Assembly (NCBI GenBank): GCA_944387505.1
Contig: CALXFG010000013.1
Coordinates: 1-45,840, forward strand
Source of the DNA: an uncultured Clostridia bacterium
GTDB lineage: Bacteria; Bacillota; Clostridia; TANB77; CAG-508
DNA: 45,840 nt
Direction of reading: 5' to 3'
Below are positions 1 through 7,610 of this stretch, piece after piece. The translations under genes and the position numbers were made by a program. Below the pieces are notes generated by a model, which did not search any database, was not told the DNA's origin, and saw nothing but the letters and a program-made list of their open reading frames with translations. The first letter of the stretch is position 1, and each line of letters opens with the position of its first letter.

Positions 1-81
1 TTCTTTAGTGTTACAAACTCTGTAATATTCTGTGGATAACTATTTTTTTATTTTTCTAGTCTGAACAGTAACAAATTTTTA

Positions 82-107
82 AGAAGCCTGTATAAAATTA
101 GGCTTCT
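82..107 (-). terminator. Probable terminator of the CarD gene
   Basis: An 8-bp perfect stem (AGAAGCCT/AGGCTTCT) with a 10-base loop lies just past the carD stop. On the minus strand it is followed by TTAAAAATTTG, a weak U-tract, so termination efficiency is uncertain. Confidence 0.5.
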
Positions 108-119
108 CATGGGTTAATT

Positions 120-695
120 TTAAGTATTATCTGTTCCTGTTCCTTCTGTTCCTTCAAAAGGTATGAATTTATTTACAACGCTTTCTGTTGATACATCATC
201 TGCTCTAAACATCATAAATGATGTATTAATTTTATTTTCAATTAATTGTTCTACTTCTTCTTGTGTTGCATGTTCTGCTAAAACTAATTCACTAACTAAA
301 ATTTGTTTTGCATTGTTTAACATTTTTTTCTCGCCTGTTGAAAGTCCTTTTTCTTTTTGTTTAAAACTTAAGTTTCTTACAACATCAGCTATTTCATAAA
401 TATCTCCGCTCTTCATCTTTTCCATATTATCTCTATAGCGTTTATTCCAATTTTTATCCATAGCTGTTTCATCTTGTTCTAAAACTCCAAATACTTTATC
501 TGCTGATTCTTTGTTAATTATATTTCTAACCCCAACTTCTTCTGCTTTTGCAGTTGGTATCATTACTTTAACCTCACCTGGCATTTTTAAAATATAATAA
601 GACTGTTTTTGTCCTAAAATATCTTTTTCTTCTATTGCATCTATTGTTCCTGCCCCGTGCATTGGGTATACGATTTTGTCTCCTACATTGAACAT
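120..695 (-). CDS. carD: CarD family transcriptional regulator
   Basis: This is a 191-residue CarD/CdnL-type RNA polymerase-binding regulator. The N-terminal part (residues 1-60, starting FNVGDKIVYPMHGAGTI) is the Tudor-like RNAP-interacting domain, and the rest is the helical DNA-contacting domain with a Trp in KNWNKRYRDN. In the family it stabilises open complexes at housekeeping promoters. An upstream in-frame ATG would add seven residues, but AAAGGAGTG sits seven bases before the ATG at 695, so that start is preferred. The gene has its own strong promoter about 95 nt upstream. Its precise regulon cannot be read from sequence. Confidence 0.9.
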   Translation of the reverse strand: MFNVGDKIVYPMHGAGTIDAIEEKDILGQKQSYYILKMPGEVKVMIPTAKAEEVGVRNIINKESADKVFGVLEQDETAMDKNWNKRYRDNMEKMKSGDIYEIADVVRNLSFKQKEKGLSTGEKKMLNNAKQILVSELVLAEHATQEEVEQLIENKINTSFMMFRADDVSTESVVNKFIPFEGTEGTGTDNT

Positions 696-742
696 GTAAG
701 TCACTCCTTTCAGCATTTTTATTTATTTGGCAGAAAAAATAT

Positions 743-778
743 AATAAAGTTATGTCAATACCTTTTAATAACTTTATT
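743..778 (-). promoter_or_regulatory. AT-rich hairpin in the carD 5' leader
   Basis: Two perfect 11-base arms (AATAAAGTTAT / ATAACTTTATT) are separated by 14 bases. On the minus strand the second arm is followed by ATATTTTTTCTG, so the structure resembles an intrinsic terminator inside the carD leader, between promoter and start codon. It could be a leaky attenuator or simply an mRNA-stability element; no alternative pairing partner was found. Confidence 0.4.
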
Positions 779-797
779 GGATTTTTTAACCATATCC

Positions 798-826
798 ATT
801 ATACAACAAAAAACGGTAAAAGTCAA
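798..826 (-). promoter_or_regulatory. SigA promoter of carD
   Basis: TTGACT (821-826) and TATAAT (798-803) are 17 bp apart on the minus strand. The -35 box lies inside the loop of the dut terminator, so the two elements overlap. Confidence 0.75.
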
Positions 827-838
827 AGCCATTACCGT
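813..838 (-). terminator. Terminator of dut, overlapping the carD promoter
   Basis: The stem ACGGTAA/TTACCGT with a 12-base loop is followed on the minus strand by TTTTTTG, a standard intrinsic terminator about 70 bp past the dut stop. Confidence 0.75.
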
Positions 839-909
839 CATTTTTTATGTATATTTTCGTTGTAATCCTTATCGCTCTAAGAAGAATTTTTTTTACATAT
901 TTTTGGAAT

Positions 910-1371
910 TTATTTTGTTGTTGATCCAAATCCTCCAACCCTTTCTCCTTCTGCCACATCATCATCTGTTACTAAATATTTTTGGAAGATTGCTTGTCCA
1001 ATTGCTTCTCCTTTTTTTATCACTACATCTTCTTCTTTTATGTTATAAAATGCAAACATGAAGTGCCCATCATTATCAGGATTTCCATAGTAGTCCTTGT
1101 CTATTACACCAACACTATTTGCCATAATTAATCCTTTCTTTTTTGGATTAGAACTACGATTATATAATAATAATACTTCGTCATCTTGCATATATGCTTT
1201 TAATCCTGTTTTTACTAATGTTGGATTTGTTCCTTTTTTAAAGCTTGGAATAACTGTATCTTCTGCTGCTTCTATATCATATCCTGCACTATATTTTGTT
1301 TTTCTAATTGGAAGATTGATTTGTTTATCTTCAAACCCTTTTGCAATTTCAAATCCTCTCTTTTTTTCCAT
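910..1371 (-). CDS. dut: dUTP diphosphatase (trimeric dUTPase)
   Basis: A 153-residue trimeric dUTPase that hydrolyses dUTP to dUMP and pyrophosphate, keeping uracil out of DNA and feeding dTMP synthesis. All five family motifs are present in order: AGYDIEAAED (29-38), NRSSNPKKKG (71-80), GVIDKDYYGN (88-97), GEAIGQAIF (121-129) and the P-loop-like GGFGSTTK at the C-terminus. Motif 2 reads RSSNPKKKG rather than the more usual RSSLA, as in some Gram-positive and phage versions. The start follows AAAGGAGGAC. The gene is monocistronic, with its own terminator. Confidence 0.92.
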   Translation of the reverse strand: MEKKRGFEIAKGFEDKQINLPIRKTKYSAGYDIEAAEDTVIPSFKKGTNPTLVKTGLKAYMQDDEVLLLYNRSSNPKKKGLIMANSVGVIDKDYYGNPDNDGHFMFAFYNIKEEDVVIKKGEAIGQAIFQKYLVTDDDVAEGERVGGFGSTTK

Positions 1372-1439
1372 TTTTAGTCCTCCTTTTTATTTTATACATT
1401 TATTTTTATCGTTTGTATTTTTTCATAATATCTTCTAAT

Positions 1440-1511
1440 TGTCAAGTGTCCAATTGGTGACGTTTCTGTTTGGGACATTTAAGGGATTTTGGGGACGGAC
1501 TCATTTTTCCC
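1440..1511 (+). repeat. REP-like dispersed element (copy 1)
   Basis: This gap between dut and spoVS carries a GGGAC-rich stretch. Positions 1483-1503 (beginning GGGATTTTGGGGACGG) recur exactly, inverted, at 29580-29600. Nearby TTTGGGACA and GTGTCC motifs resemble the ends of the transposase unit at 9.76-10.99 kb. Outer boundaries are approximate. No ORF is present. Confidence 0.6.
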
Positions 1512-1565
1512 TTTTCTTTTTAGCTAGATTATAAAAAATAAAACAATTTTGCGTATATATACAAA

Positions 1566-1588
1566 ACAGACTACTGTTTGTAGTCTGT
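1566..1588 (-). terminator. Terminator of spoVS
   Basis: A perfect 9-bp stem, ACAGACTAC/GTAGTCTGT, with a 5-base loop is followed on the minus strand by TTTTG. It lies nine bases after the spoVS stop. Confidence 0.75.
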
Positions 1589-1597
1589 TATTTATTT

Positions 1598-1861
1598 TTA
1601 TCCTCTTGATTCTACTATCAATTTGATACCTGTTCTATCTTCTCCTTCTACCTCAACTTCTGCAAATGCAGGTATACAAACTAGGTCTACTCCTGATGGT
1701 GCTACAAAGCCTCTTGCTATTGCAACTGCTTTTACCGCTTGATTTAATGCTCCTGCTCCGATTGCTTGCATTTCTGCTTTGTTTGATTCTTTTACTAATC
1801 CAGCAATTGCTCCTGCTACTGAATTAGGATTTGATTTTGATGAAATTTTTAAAACTTCCAT
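1598..1861 (-). CDS. spoVS: Stage V sporulation protein S
   Basis: An 87-residue SpoVS of Alba-like fold, matching the family length (about 86). It begins MEVLKISSKSNPNSVAGAIAG and contains the conserved QAIGAGALNQAVKAVAIARGF segment. In Bacillus it affects septation and spore coat/cortex formation. The ATG at 1861 is chosen because AGGAGG precedes it; an upstream in-frame extension of 13 basic residues lacks any RBS. It lies downstream of ymdB in the conserved rny-ymdB-spoVS order but has its own promoter. Confidence 0.93.
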   Translation of the reverse strand: MEVLKISSKSNPNSVAGAIAGLVKESNKAEMQAIGAGALNQAVKAVAIARGFVAPSGVDLVCIPAFAEVEVEGEDRTGIKLIVESRG

Positions 1862-1914
1862 TTTCTTTTGCCTCCTATAATTTTTATTTTTTTGTTGCAA
1901 CTCTTACAATTTGT

Positions 1915-1943
1915 ATTTTACAATATCTGGAAATGGCTGTAAA
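1915..1943 (-). promoter_or_regulatory. Putative promoter of spoVS
   Basis: TTTACA (1938-1943) and TAAAAT (1915-1920) are 17 bp apart on the minus strand, about 50 bp ahead of the spoVS start. It fits SigA; a SigH assignment cannot be excluded. Confidence 0.5.
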
Positions 1944-2048
1944 GTATTTTTTATAAAAATGTATAGGTTTTCATCGCAATAAATCTACTAATTCGACATT
2001 TTTATCGTATAAAAAAATCTTCTTCTATTTTAATACTATATATGTTTT

Positions 2049-2819
2049 CTACACATTAATTCTTGTTATGGTTTGTACTTTATTGGTCTGATCATCAATG
2101 TCATAAATGACACCATTTAACATACCTTCTCCTGATGCTACTTTATATCGTTCTGGTAATGATGTTTCAAATCGTTTTAAAGCTACAGAAACATCCATTC
2201 CTAATGCTGAATTTTTTGTTCCTGTCATACCAATATCACTAATATATGCTGTTCCTTTTGGCAAAATTCTTTCATCTGCCGTTTGTACATGTGTATGTGT
2301 TCCAAAAACTGCTGTAACTTTACCATCTAGATAATATCCCATTGTAATTTTTTCTCCTGTTGCTTCAGCATGGAAATCTACTATAATCATATCTACTTTA
2401 TCTTTTATTTTTTTTATGATACTTTTTGCTATTAAAAATGGATTTTCTGATAATACATTTATATAGACTCTTCCAATTAAATTGATAACCGCTATTTTTT
2501 TATTTTTACATTCGTATATACCATATCCTTTACCTACTACCCCTTTTGGATAATTGGCTGGTCTTATTAATTTAGGGTGGTCTATAAATTTAAAGATATC
2601 TTTTTTTCCCCATGTATGGTTTCCCATAGTTACTACATCCACATTTTGCGAAATAATATCATTAAAGTTTTTTTCTGTAATTCCCATTCCTTCTGCTGCA
2701 TTTTCTCCGTTCACAATGACAAAATCTATCTCTTCTTTTTGTCTAATTTGGTGTAATTTATTTTTTAATTCTTTAATTCCTGTTTCTCCAATAATATCCC
2801 CTACCGCTAAAATCTTCAA
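2049..2819 (-). CDS. ymdB: YmdB family metallophosphoesterase (2',3'-cAMP phosphodiesterase)
   Basis: A 256-residue protein of the TIGR00282/YmdB family. Metal-binding motifs are intact: GDI (7-9), VNGEN (36-40), MGNHTW (65-70), DFHAEAT (148-154) and GTHTHVQT (173-180). B. subtilis YmdB hydrolyses 2',3'-cyclic nucleotides and influences biofilm and motility decisions; it is functionally linked to RNase Y, whose gene lies just upstream here. The start is the ATG preceded by GAAGGAATCG. A SigA-like promoter is present, so it need not be cotranscribed with rny. Confidence 0.92.
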   Translation of the reverse strand: MKILAVGDIIGETGIKELKNKLHQIRQKEEIDFVIVNGENAAEGMGITEKNFNDIISQNVDVVTMGNHTWGKKDIFKFIDHPKLIRPANYPKGVVGKGYGIYECKNKKIAVINLIGRVYINVLSENPFLIAKSIIKKIKDKVDMIIVDFHAEATGEKITMGYYLDGKVTAVFGTHTHVQTADERILPKGTAYISDIGMTGTKNSALGMDVSVALKRFETSLPERYKVASGEGMLNGVIYDIDDQTNKVQTITRINV

Positions 2820-2855
2820 AACGATTCCTTCTTTCTATATCTTTTTATAATATAT

Positions 2856-2928
2856 ATCATACTATATTTTTTCTGAATGCGCAAGAGCAGCTCGTCTTGC
2901 TTTTTCTCTATTTTTATGTTAATATAAT
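2856..2928. promoter_or_regulatory. Divergent promoter region with a 20-bp dyad
   Basis: On the minus strand TTGCGC (2879-2884) and TATGAT (2856-2861), 17 bp apart, face ymdB. On the plus strand a TATAAT at 2923-2928 faces the orphan gene, with a poorly spaced TTGCTT upstream. Between them lies an interrupted dyad at 2881-2900, GCAAGA-n2-AGCT-n2-TCTTGC, overlapping both -35 regions. That position suits an operator, but no cognate regulator is known. Confidence 0.45.
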
Positions 2929-2978
2929 AGGTATGAAGCTTTGTAGTAATATTTCATAAAACAACAAGGAGGAACTCT

Positions 2979-3245
2979 ATGGAAGAACGGAATTTGTTAG
3001 TCTTTGTGAATGTGAACTTATTTCTTCATGAAGACGGATTCACAAAATTAAAGGAGTTACTTAAAAACTCCTCAGAGAAGTTAAAATTATACAGTTTAAT
3101 AACAGTAAATGAGGGTCACTTAACTGTTGAGCCTTTTGATGGGAATAGAATGCATCCATACACTACGGAGTTATTCTTGCAACTGGATTATCTATTACTG
3201 TCTGTTAAAAACTTGAAAATTTTACTTTCTCTGGATGGTGAGTGA
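2979..3245 (+). CDS. Hypothetical protein, 88 residues
   Basis: I do not recognise this protein. It starts MEERNLLVFVNVNLFLHED, after a strong AAGGAGG site, and ends LLLSVKNLKILLSLDGE. It is soluble-looking, rich in Leu and Glu/Lys, with no Cys, signal peptide or membrane segment. It sits on the plus strand between ymdB and rny, breaking the usual colinear rny-ymdB-spoVS arrangement, and shares a bidirectional terminator with rny. A TATAAT box lies about 50 bp ahead of the start. The good RBS and flanking signals support a real gene. Confidence 0.65.
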   Translation: MEERNLLVFVNVNLFLHEDGFTKLKELLKNSSEKLKLYSLITVNEGHLTVEPFDGNRMHPYTTELFLQLDYLLLSVKNLKILLSLDGE

Positions 3246-3271
3246 TTGAGATTTATCAACCACAAACCACA

Positions 3272-3302
3272 AAAGGAACCCAGCCTAAAACTGGGTTCCT
3301 TT
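3272..3302. terminator. Bidirectional terminator between the orphan gene and rny
   Basis: A perfect 12-bp stem, AAAGGAACCCAG/CTGGGTTCCTTT, with a 7-base loop has A-rich and T-rich flanks on both strands. It serves converging transcripts. Confidence 0.8.
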
Positions 3303-3334
3303 GCTTATTTAGAATCTTCATAGATTCGATTATT

Positions 3335-4882
3335 TTATTTTGCATAATCAACTGTTCTTGTTTCTCTAATAACATTAACTTTAATTTGTCCTGGATAATC
3401 CATTTCATTTTCAATCTTTTTAGAAACATCTCTTGCTAATATTGTCATTTGGTCATCTGAAATCTTTTCTGGTTTTACCATAACTCTAATTTCACGACCA
3501 GCTTGTATAGCAAAAGATTTTTCAACTCCATCAAATGAATCAGCAATTTCCTCAAGATTTTGCAATCTTTTAATATATGCTTCTAGTGTTTCTCTTCTAG
3601 CTCCTGGTCTTGATGCTGATATTGCATCTGCAGCTTGTACTAAAACAGCTTCTAAAGTTTGTGGTTCTACATCCCCATGATGTGCTTCAACTGCATTAAT
3701 CACTAATGGATTTTCTTTGTATTTTTTCAATACTTCTACACCGATTTCTACGTGAGTTCCTTCCATATCATGGTCTAATGCTTTTCCGATATCATGTAAT
3801 AAACCTGCTCTTCTAGCACGTTTGGCATCTAATCCTAATTCCTCTGCCATAATTCTTGCTAAATTTGAAACTTCTATTGAATGATTTAATACATTTTGTC
3901 CATAACTTGTTCTGTATTTTAATTTTCCAATTAATCTTACTAAGTCTGGATGTAATCCAATAACACCTGTTTCTAATACAGCTCTTTCCCCTTCTTCTTT
4001 GATGGTTGTTTCTAATTCTTCCTTAGCTTTTTCAACCATTTCCTCGATTTTAGCTGGATGAATTCTTCCATCATCAATTAGTTTTTCCAATGCAATTCTT
4101 GCAACTTCTCTTCTTAATGGGTCAAATCCTGACAATACGACAGCTTCTGGTGTATCATCGATTATTAAATCAATTCCTGTTAATGTTTCTAATGCTTTTA
4201 TATTTCTACCTTCTCTACCAATAATTCTTCCTTTCATATCATCATTAGGAAGTGGAACAATTGATACTGTTGTTTCTTGTGAATGATCTGCTGCACATTT
4301 TTGTACTGCATAACACAAAATTTCCTTCGCATTTTTATTTGCATCTTCTTTTGCTTTTTGTTCTTTTTCTCTAATTAGTGCTGCTTTTTCTGCTGTCAAT
4401 TCTTTATCCATTTCTGCAAGTAATCTTTGTTTTGCCTCTTCTTTACTTAAAGATGCAATTTTTTGAAGTTCGACCATTTCTTGTTCATGCAATTTTTCTA
4501 ATTCTTCTTTTTCTTTTTCAATATCTTGTCTTTCCTTTTCTAATTCTTGTTCTCTCTTTTCAAAATTTTCTGCACGCTTTTCTAAGTTTTCCTCTTTTTG
4601 GATTAGTCTTGCTTCTTGTTTTTGTACTTCGCCCCTTCTTTCTTTAATCTCTTGATCCAATTCTTTTCTATTATTCATAATTTCTTCTTTAGCTTTGAAA
4701 ATCTCTTCTTTCTTTAGATTTTCTCCTTCTTTTTTTGCTAAATCAATTAATCTTTTTGCCTCATTTTCTGCTCCTTGAATTTTAGATTCTGCAACTTTTT
4801 TTCTGTATACCATTCCTACTAGAAATCCTATTGCAAGTGAGATTAAGACAGCGGCGATAATGATTACAATAGTCATAATCAT
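3335..4882 (-). CDS. rny: Ribonuclease Y
   Basis: RNase Y, the membrane-anchored endoribonuclease that initiates mRNA decay in Firmicutes. The 515 residues show an N-terminal transmembrane helix (about 4-25), a long charged coiled coil (about 28-200), a KH domain containing [15 protein letters not shown] (218-232), and an HD domain with NHSIEV (333-338) and [12 protein letters not shown] (361-372). The first ATG is only four bases from GAGG; the ATG two codons later (MTIVIIIA) is better spaced and may be used. It is divergent from the zinc-peptidase gene, each with its own promoter. Confidence 0.96.
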   Translation of the reverse strand: MIMTIVIIIAAVLISLAIGFLVGMVYRKKVAESKIQGAENEAKRLIDLAKKEGENLKKEEIFKAKEEIMNNRKELDQEIKERRGEVQKQEARLIQKEENLEKRAENFEKREQELEKERQDIEKEKEELEKLHEQEMVELQKIASLSKEEAKQRLLAEMDKELTAEKAALIREKEQKAKEDANKNAKEILCYAVQKCAADHSQETTVSIVPLPNDDMKGRIIGREGRNIKALETLTGIDLIIDDTPEAVVLSGFDPLRREVARIALEKLIDDGRIHPAKIEEMVEKAKEELETTIKEEGERAVLETGVIGLHPDLVRLIGKLKYRTSYGQNVLNHSIEVSNLARIMAEELGLDAKRARRAGLLHDIGKALDHDMEGTHVEIGVEVLKKYKENPLVINAVEAHHGDVEPQTLEAVLVQAADAISASRPGARRETLEAYIKRLQNLEEIADSFDGVEKSFAIQAGREIRVMVKPEKISDDQMTILARDVSKKIENEMDYPGQIKVNVIRETRTVDYAK

Positions 4883-4963
4883 ACACCTCTTTCTTATTTA
4901 ATTTTCAATGTTCGAAATAAATATATATATGTTTTATTAAATATATTTTTTCCTACCATATCT

Positions 4964-4992
4964 ATTTTATCTTTATTATTGTAAACTGTCAA
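4964..4992 (-). promoter_or_regulatory. SigA promoter of rny
   Basis: TTGACA (4987-4992) and TAAAAT (4964-4969) are 17 bp apart on the minus strand, giving a leader of about 75 nt. Confidence 0.7.
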
Positions 4993-5017
4993 GCATTTTG
5001 ACATAAAAAGATATTCT

Positions 5018-5046
5018 TTGCAAAGTTATGTATATTATGTTATAAT
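5018..5046 (+). promoter_or_regulatory. SigA promoter of the HELGH protein gene
   Basis: TTGCAA (5018-5023) and TATAAT (5041-5046) are 17 bp apart. The predicted transcript start is about 25 bp ahead of the ATG at 5078. Confidence 0.7.
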
Positions 5047-5077
5047 ACATACATTAAATTAGTTAGAGGTGAATTAC

Positions 5078-6082
5078 ATGGATTTAATGGAAACATATAC
5101 ATTAAAATATGATTTTGAAGAATATACTTCAGCAGTTGACACTTTATTAAATAGAATATTAACAAATAGTACCAGTTATTTTGCCAAACAATTAAAAAAT
5201 AATGAAATTAAAAATGTTACATCTGAATATTTGTCTATGTTAGATTGCATTTTCCATACAGAAGAATATTTATATGCTAACAGAAATAATCCTAATTTTT
5301 ATAATATATTACATTCTATATCAGATGTTAATATTATTTCTGTACTTCCTCAAAATAGAAGGGGAATTTATGGTCAAACACTTGATGACATACATGCTAT
5401 ACTAATAAATCCCGAACTTTCAGGAAATAGAACATTAACACCTGCTGAAAGAACTCGATTATATACAGCTCATGAATTAGGTCATTACATAAATGAAAGT
5501 TGGATGCAGTCTGTTCTTAAGCATATAAATGAACAGGTTCGATTAGGTAGAATAAGAACAAAAGAAGATGCTCAATTATTTTATGATGGGTTCTCTTTAT
5601 TAAATGAAGCAACAACTCAAGATAGAGCAGAAGATTTTGCTTATACCTTTGCTGGAAAGACTAGACCTCCTATGGGATATCAGAGTAACCCTCTATTATT
5701 TGATGGTACACCTTATAAAACAAATTTTGATTTTTATGGAGAGCTACAAATACCTGCTACTATGTTTGGAAGAACTCTTAGAGGTATTGGAAGTATCAAT
5801 GATGATAGTATGGCTTTGGCTGCACTTTCTCAGAGAGCTTTAAAATCTTCTTTTGCTGAGGAAATTTTAGAAGAATATACCAAAGATGGTCAATTACAAA
5901 ATCTATACCCCGAAATAAAAAATATGGGAATCATAAAAAATGCATCTTATGCAACATTTGGTGCAAATAGTAATCATGAAGTACTATCAAACTCCAAATC
6001 AGCATTGATTGGTTTCTCAAGATTAGCAAATTCTTTAAGAGATTATAGGGAACCATTTTCTCCTAAAAATATAAATCGATAA
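5078..6082 (+). CDS. Putative cytoplasmic zinc metallopeptidase (HELGH motif)
   Basis: A 334-residue protein of no family I can name. It carries a zincin signature, TAHELGHYIN, with HELGH at residues 132-136 of the ATG-started form. An Asn-Glu-Ala segment (LLNEATTQDRAEDFAY, Glu about 177) 41 residues downstream is placed and shaped like the third zinc ligand of gluzincins. There is no signal peptide or membrane helix, so it is probably cytosolic. The GTG at 5069 is part of the AGAGGTG Shine-Dalgarno, so the ATG six bases after it is chosen. It is monocistronic with its own promoter and a convergent terminator. Substrate is unknown. Confidence 0.75.
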   Translation: MDLMETYTLKYDFEEYTSAVDTLLNRILTNSTSYFAKQLKNNEIKNVTSEYLSMLDCIFHTEEYLYANRNNPNFYNILHSISDVNIISVLPQNRRGIYGQTLDDIHAILINPELSGNRTLTPAERTRLYTAHELGHYINESWMQSVLKHINEQVRLGRIRTKEDAQLFYDGFSLLNEATTQDRAEDFAYTFAGKTRPPMGYQSNPLLFDGTPYKTNFDFYGELQIPATMFGRTLRGIGSINDDSMALAALSQRALKSSFAEEILEEYTKDGQLQNLYPEIKNMGIIKNASYATFGANSNHEVLSNSKSALIGFSRLANSLRDYREPFSPKNINR

Positions 6083-6115
6083 AAGACAAGCCTAGTATCA
6101 TTCTAGGCTTGTCTT
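6083..6115. terminator. Bidirectional terminator
   Basis: A perfect 13-bp stem (AAGACAAGCCTAG and its complement, 7-base loop) separates the HELGH gene from the convergent hydrolase gene. The hydrolase stop codon (6098-6100) lies in its loop. Confidence 0.85.
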
Positions 6116-7018
6116 TATTTCTATTGTATTTCCATCAGATGTCATTTGAATGGTTCCATCTTCATCTGTTCTATATATTTCACATCCAATATTGTTTAAT
6201 TTATCTATGGTTTCTTGTGTTGGTAATCCATAAGAATTATCTTTTCCTGCCATAATAATTGCATATTTCGGTTGTACTTGTTCTAAGAAGCTTTCACTAC
6301 TACTTGTACTAGATCCATGATGTCCTACTTTTAACACATCTGTCTTTGGCCAACGAATGGTTTCTTCATTTTCCTCTTCTGCATCTCCCATAAATAAGTA
6401 ACTGGTATTTCCAAATTCTAATCTAAGAACAAGTGATGATACATTTAAATTGTCTTTGTCTAGTATAGGCTCTGTCATAAACTCTCCCTCTGCTTGTCCT
6501 AGCTCAATTTTATCACCTTTGTTAGGAGCTGTTATTGTTAAATTTTTGTTTTCTATGGCATCTAATACATCTTCAAATGTTTTGGTTGTTGTTTCTATTT
6601 TTGGCATATAAATTTGTCCAATGTCAAAATGGTTTATCACATCATCTAATCCTCCAATATGGTCTTCATGCGGATGTGTTCCTATCAAATAATCTATCTT
6701 TGTAATCCCAAGATTTTCTAAGTAATTCACAACTGTTTTTCCTGCTTCATTTGTTCCTGCATCTATTAACATGACTTTATCTTGGTTTCGAATTAAAATA
6801 CTATCTGCTTGTCCAACATCTATAAAATCTATTAACAAATCTTCTTGTGCGACAAATTCTACTTGTTGCTCATTTTGACTATTGGTTTGTTCTCCTATAT
6901 TCGAAACTGTATTTACAAATTCTTCATTCGTGCCTAATATTCCCGCAAGTCCTATAATAACCAATGCAATGATTCCTGATAATAATTTTTTCATACTTGC
7001 TTTTTTCTTTCTTGCCAT
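6098..7018 (-). CDS. Membrane-anchored ComEC/Rec2-like MBL-fold hydrolase
   Basis: A 306-residue metallo-beta-lactamase-fold protein of the ComEC C-terminal-domain type. A basic start (MARKKKASMKK) and one hydrophobic helix (about 12-29) tether the catalytic domain outside the membrane. Metal ligands are in THPHEDHIGG (114-123), an upstream IDAGTNEAGK loop and LKVGHHGSS further on. Such domains in ComEC degrade or process DNA strands; free-standing versions are common next to DUF3006 proteins. The ATG at 7018 follows GGAGGAGG; an earlier ATG 24 bases upstream would place the RBS inside the coding region. The DUF3006 gene lies 127 bp upstream, same strand. Confidence 0.82.
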   Translation of the reverse strand: MARKKKASMKKLLSGIIALVIIGLAGILGTNEEFVNTVSNIGEQTNSQNEQQVEFVAQEDLLIDFIDVGQADSILIRNQDKVMLIDAGTNEAGKTVVNYLENLGITKIDYLIGTHPHEDHIGGLDDVINHFDIGQIYMPKIETTTKTFEDVLDAIENKNLTITAPNKGDKIELGQAEGEFMTEPILDKDNLNVSSLVLRLEFGNTSYLFMGDAEEENEETIRWPKTDVLKVGHHGSSTSSSESFLEQVQPKYAIIMAGKDNSYGLPTQETIDKLNNIGCEIYRTDEDGTIQMTSDGNTIEIKTSLE

Positions 7019-7145
7019 CTTTTGTCCTCCTCCATTTTTCACCTATATATTCTTTTGTGTATCCACATTCATACAATGTTTAACCAATATTACGAGATAA
7101 CTCTAGGCATAAGCTTATTTTATCTCTTTTATAAAGTCTGTTATC

Positions 7146-7475
7146 TTAATTCCATAATTTATTCATCTTTTCTTGAATTCTATTGGTTTCTTCTTTTGTT
7201 AATTCTTCATTATATGTATATTTTCCATTTACATATTGCAAAATACTTCCCTCTTTTATATTTTCTGGTAACATATCTCTTTTTACATTTTTTATTTCAT
7301 TTGTCTTCCTGTTCTCTAATATAGCATATTCCCCTTCGAATCTATCCACAGAATATTCTTCTATTGCATCCAATTTTTTTGCTAATTCCATCTCTTCTGA
7401 AGTGGTATTTTGCTTGATGTCGTTTTTCATATCTGTAACCTTTTCTTGTATTTGATTAAATATTTCTAAATCCAA
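7146..7475 (-). CDS. DUF3006 domain-containing protein
   Basis: A 109-residue protein whose middle part, SVDRFEGEYAILENR (42-56) followed by VKRDMLPENIKEGSIL, is the DUF3006 signature. The N-terminal 40 residues form a charged helix. The domain is often encoded next to ComEC-like hydrolases, as here, which suggests a regulatory or chaperone role; its biochemistry is unknown. The start is TTG, nine bases after AAAGGAGG; no ATG is suitably placed. Its promoter lies within a large palindrome. Confidence 0.75.
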   Translation of the reverse strand: MDLEIFNQIQEKVTDMKNDIKQNTTSEEMELAKKLDAIEEYSVDRFEGEYAILENRKTNEIKNVKRDMLPENIKEGSILQYVNGKYTYNEELTKEETNRIQEKMNKLWN

Positions 7476-7517
7476 TAATACTTACCTCCTTTAAAATAAT
7501 GTATATTATTTTAAAAT

Positions 7518-7577
7518 ATCTAGCAGTATATAAATAATCTTTACCTTATTTATATACTGCTAGATCAAATTTGTCAA
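7518..7577 (-). promoter_or_regulatory. Promoter with a 20-bp dyad centred on the transcription start
   Basis: TTGACA (7572-7577) and TATAAA (7549-7554), 17 bp apart, drive the DUF3006/hydrolase genes. Two perfect 20-base arms (7518-7537 and 7546-7565, 8-base spacer) cover the -10 box and the predicted +1, an operator-like placement. The same palindrome could act as the terminator of the upstream ABC permease, though it lacks a U-tract. A second near-palindrome, TAAAATAAT-GT-ATATTATTTTA, lies at 7491-7513 next to the RBS. Confidence 0.6.
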
Positions 7578-7610
7578 TCTTTATTTACTTTTCAATGACA
7601 TTTATTTCTT

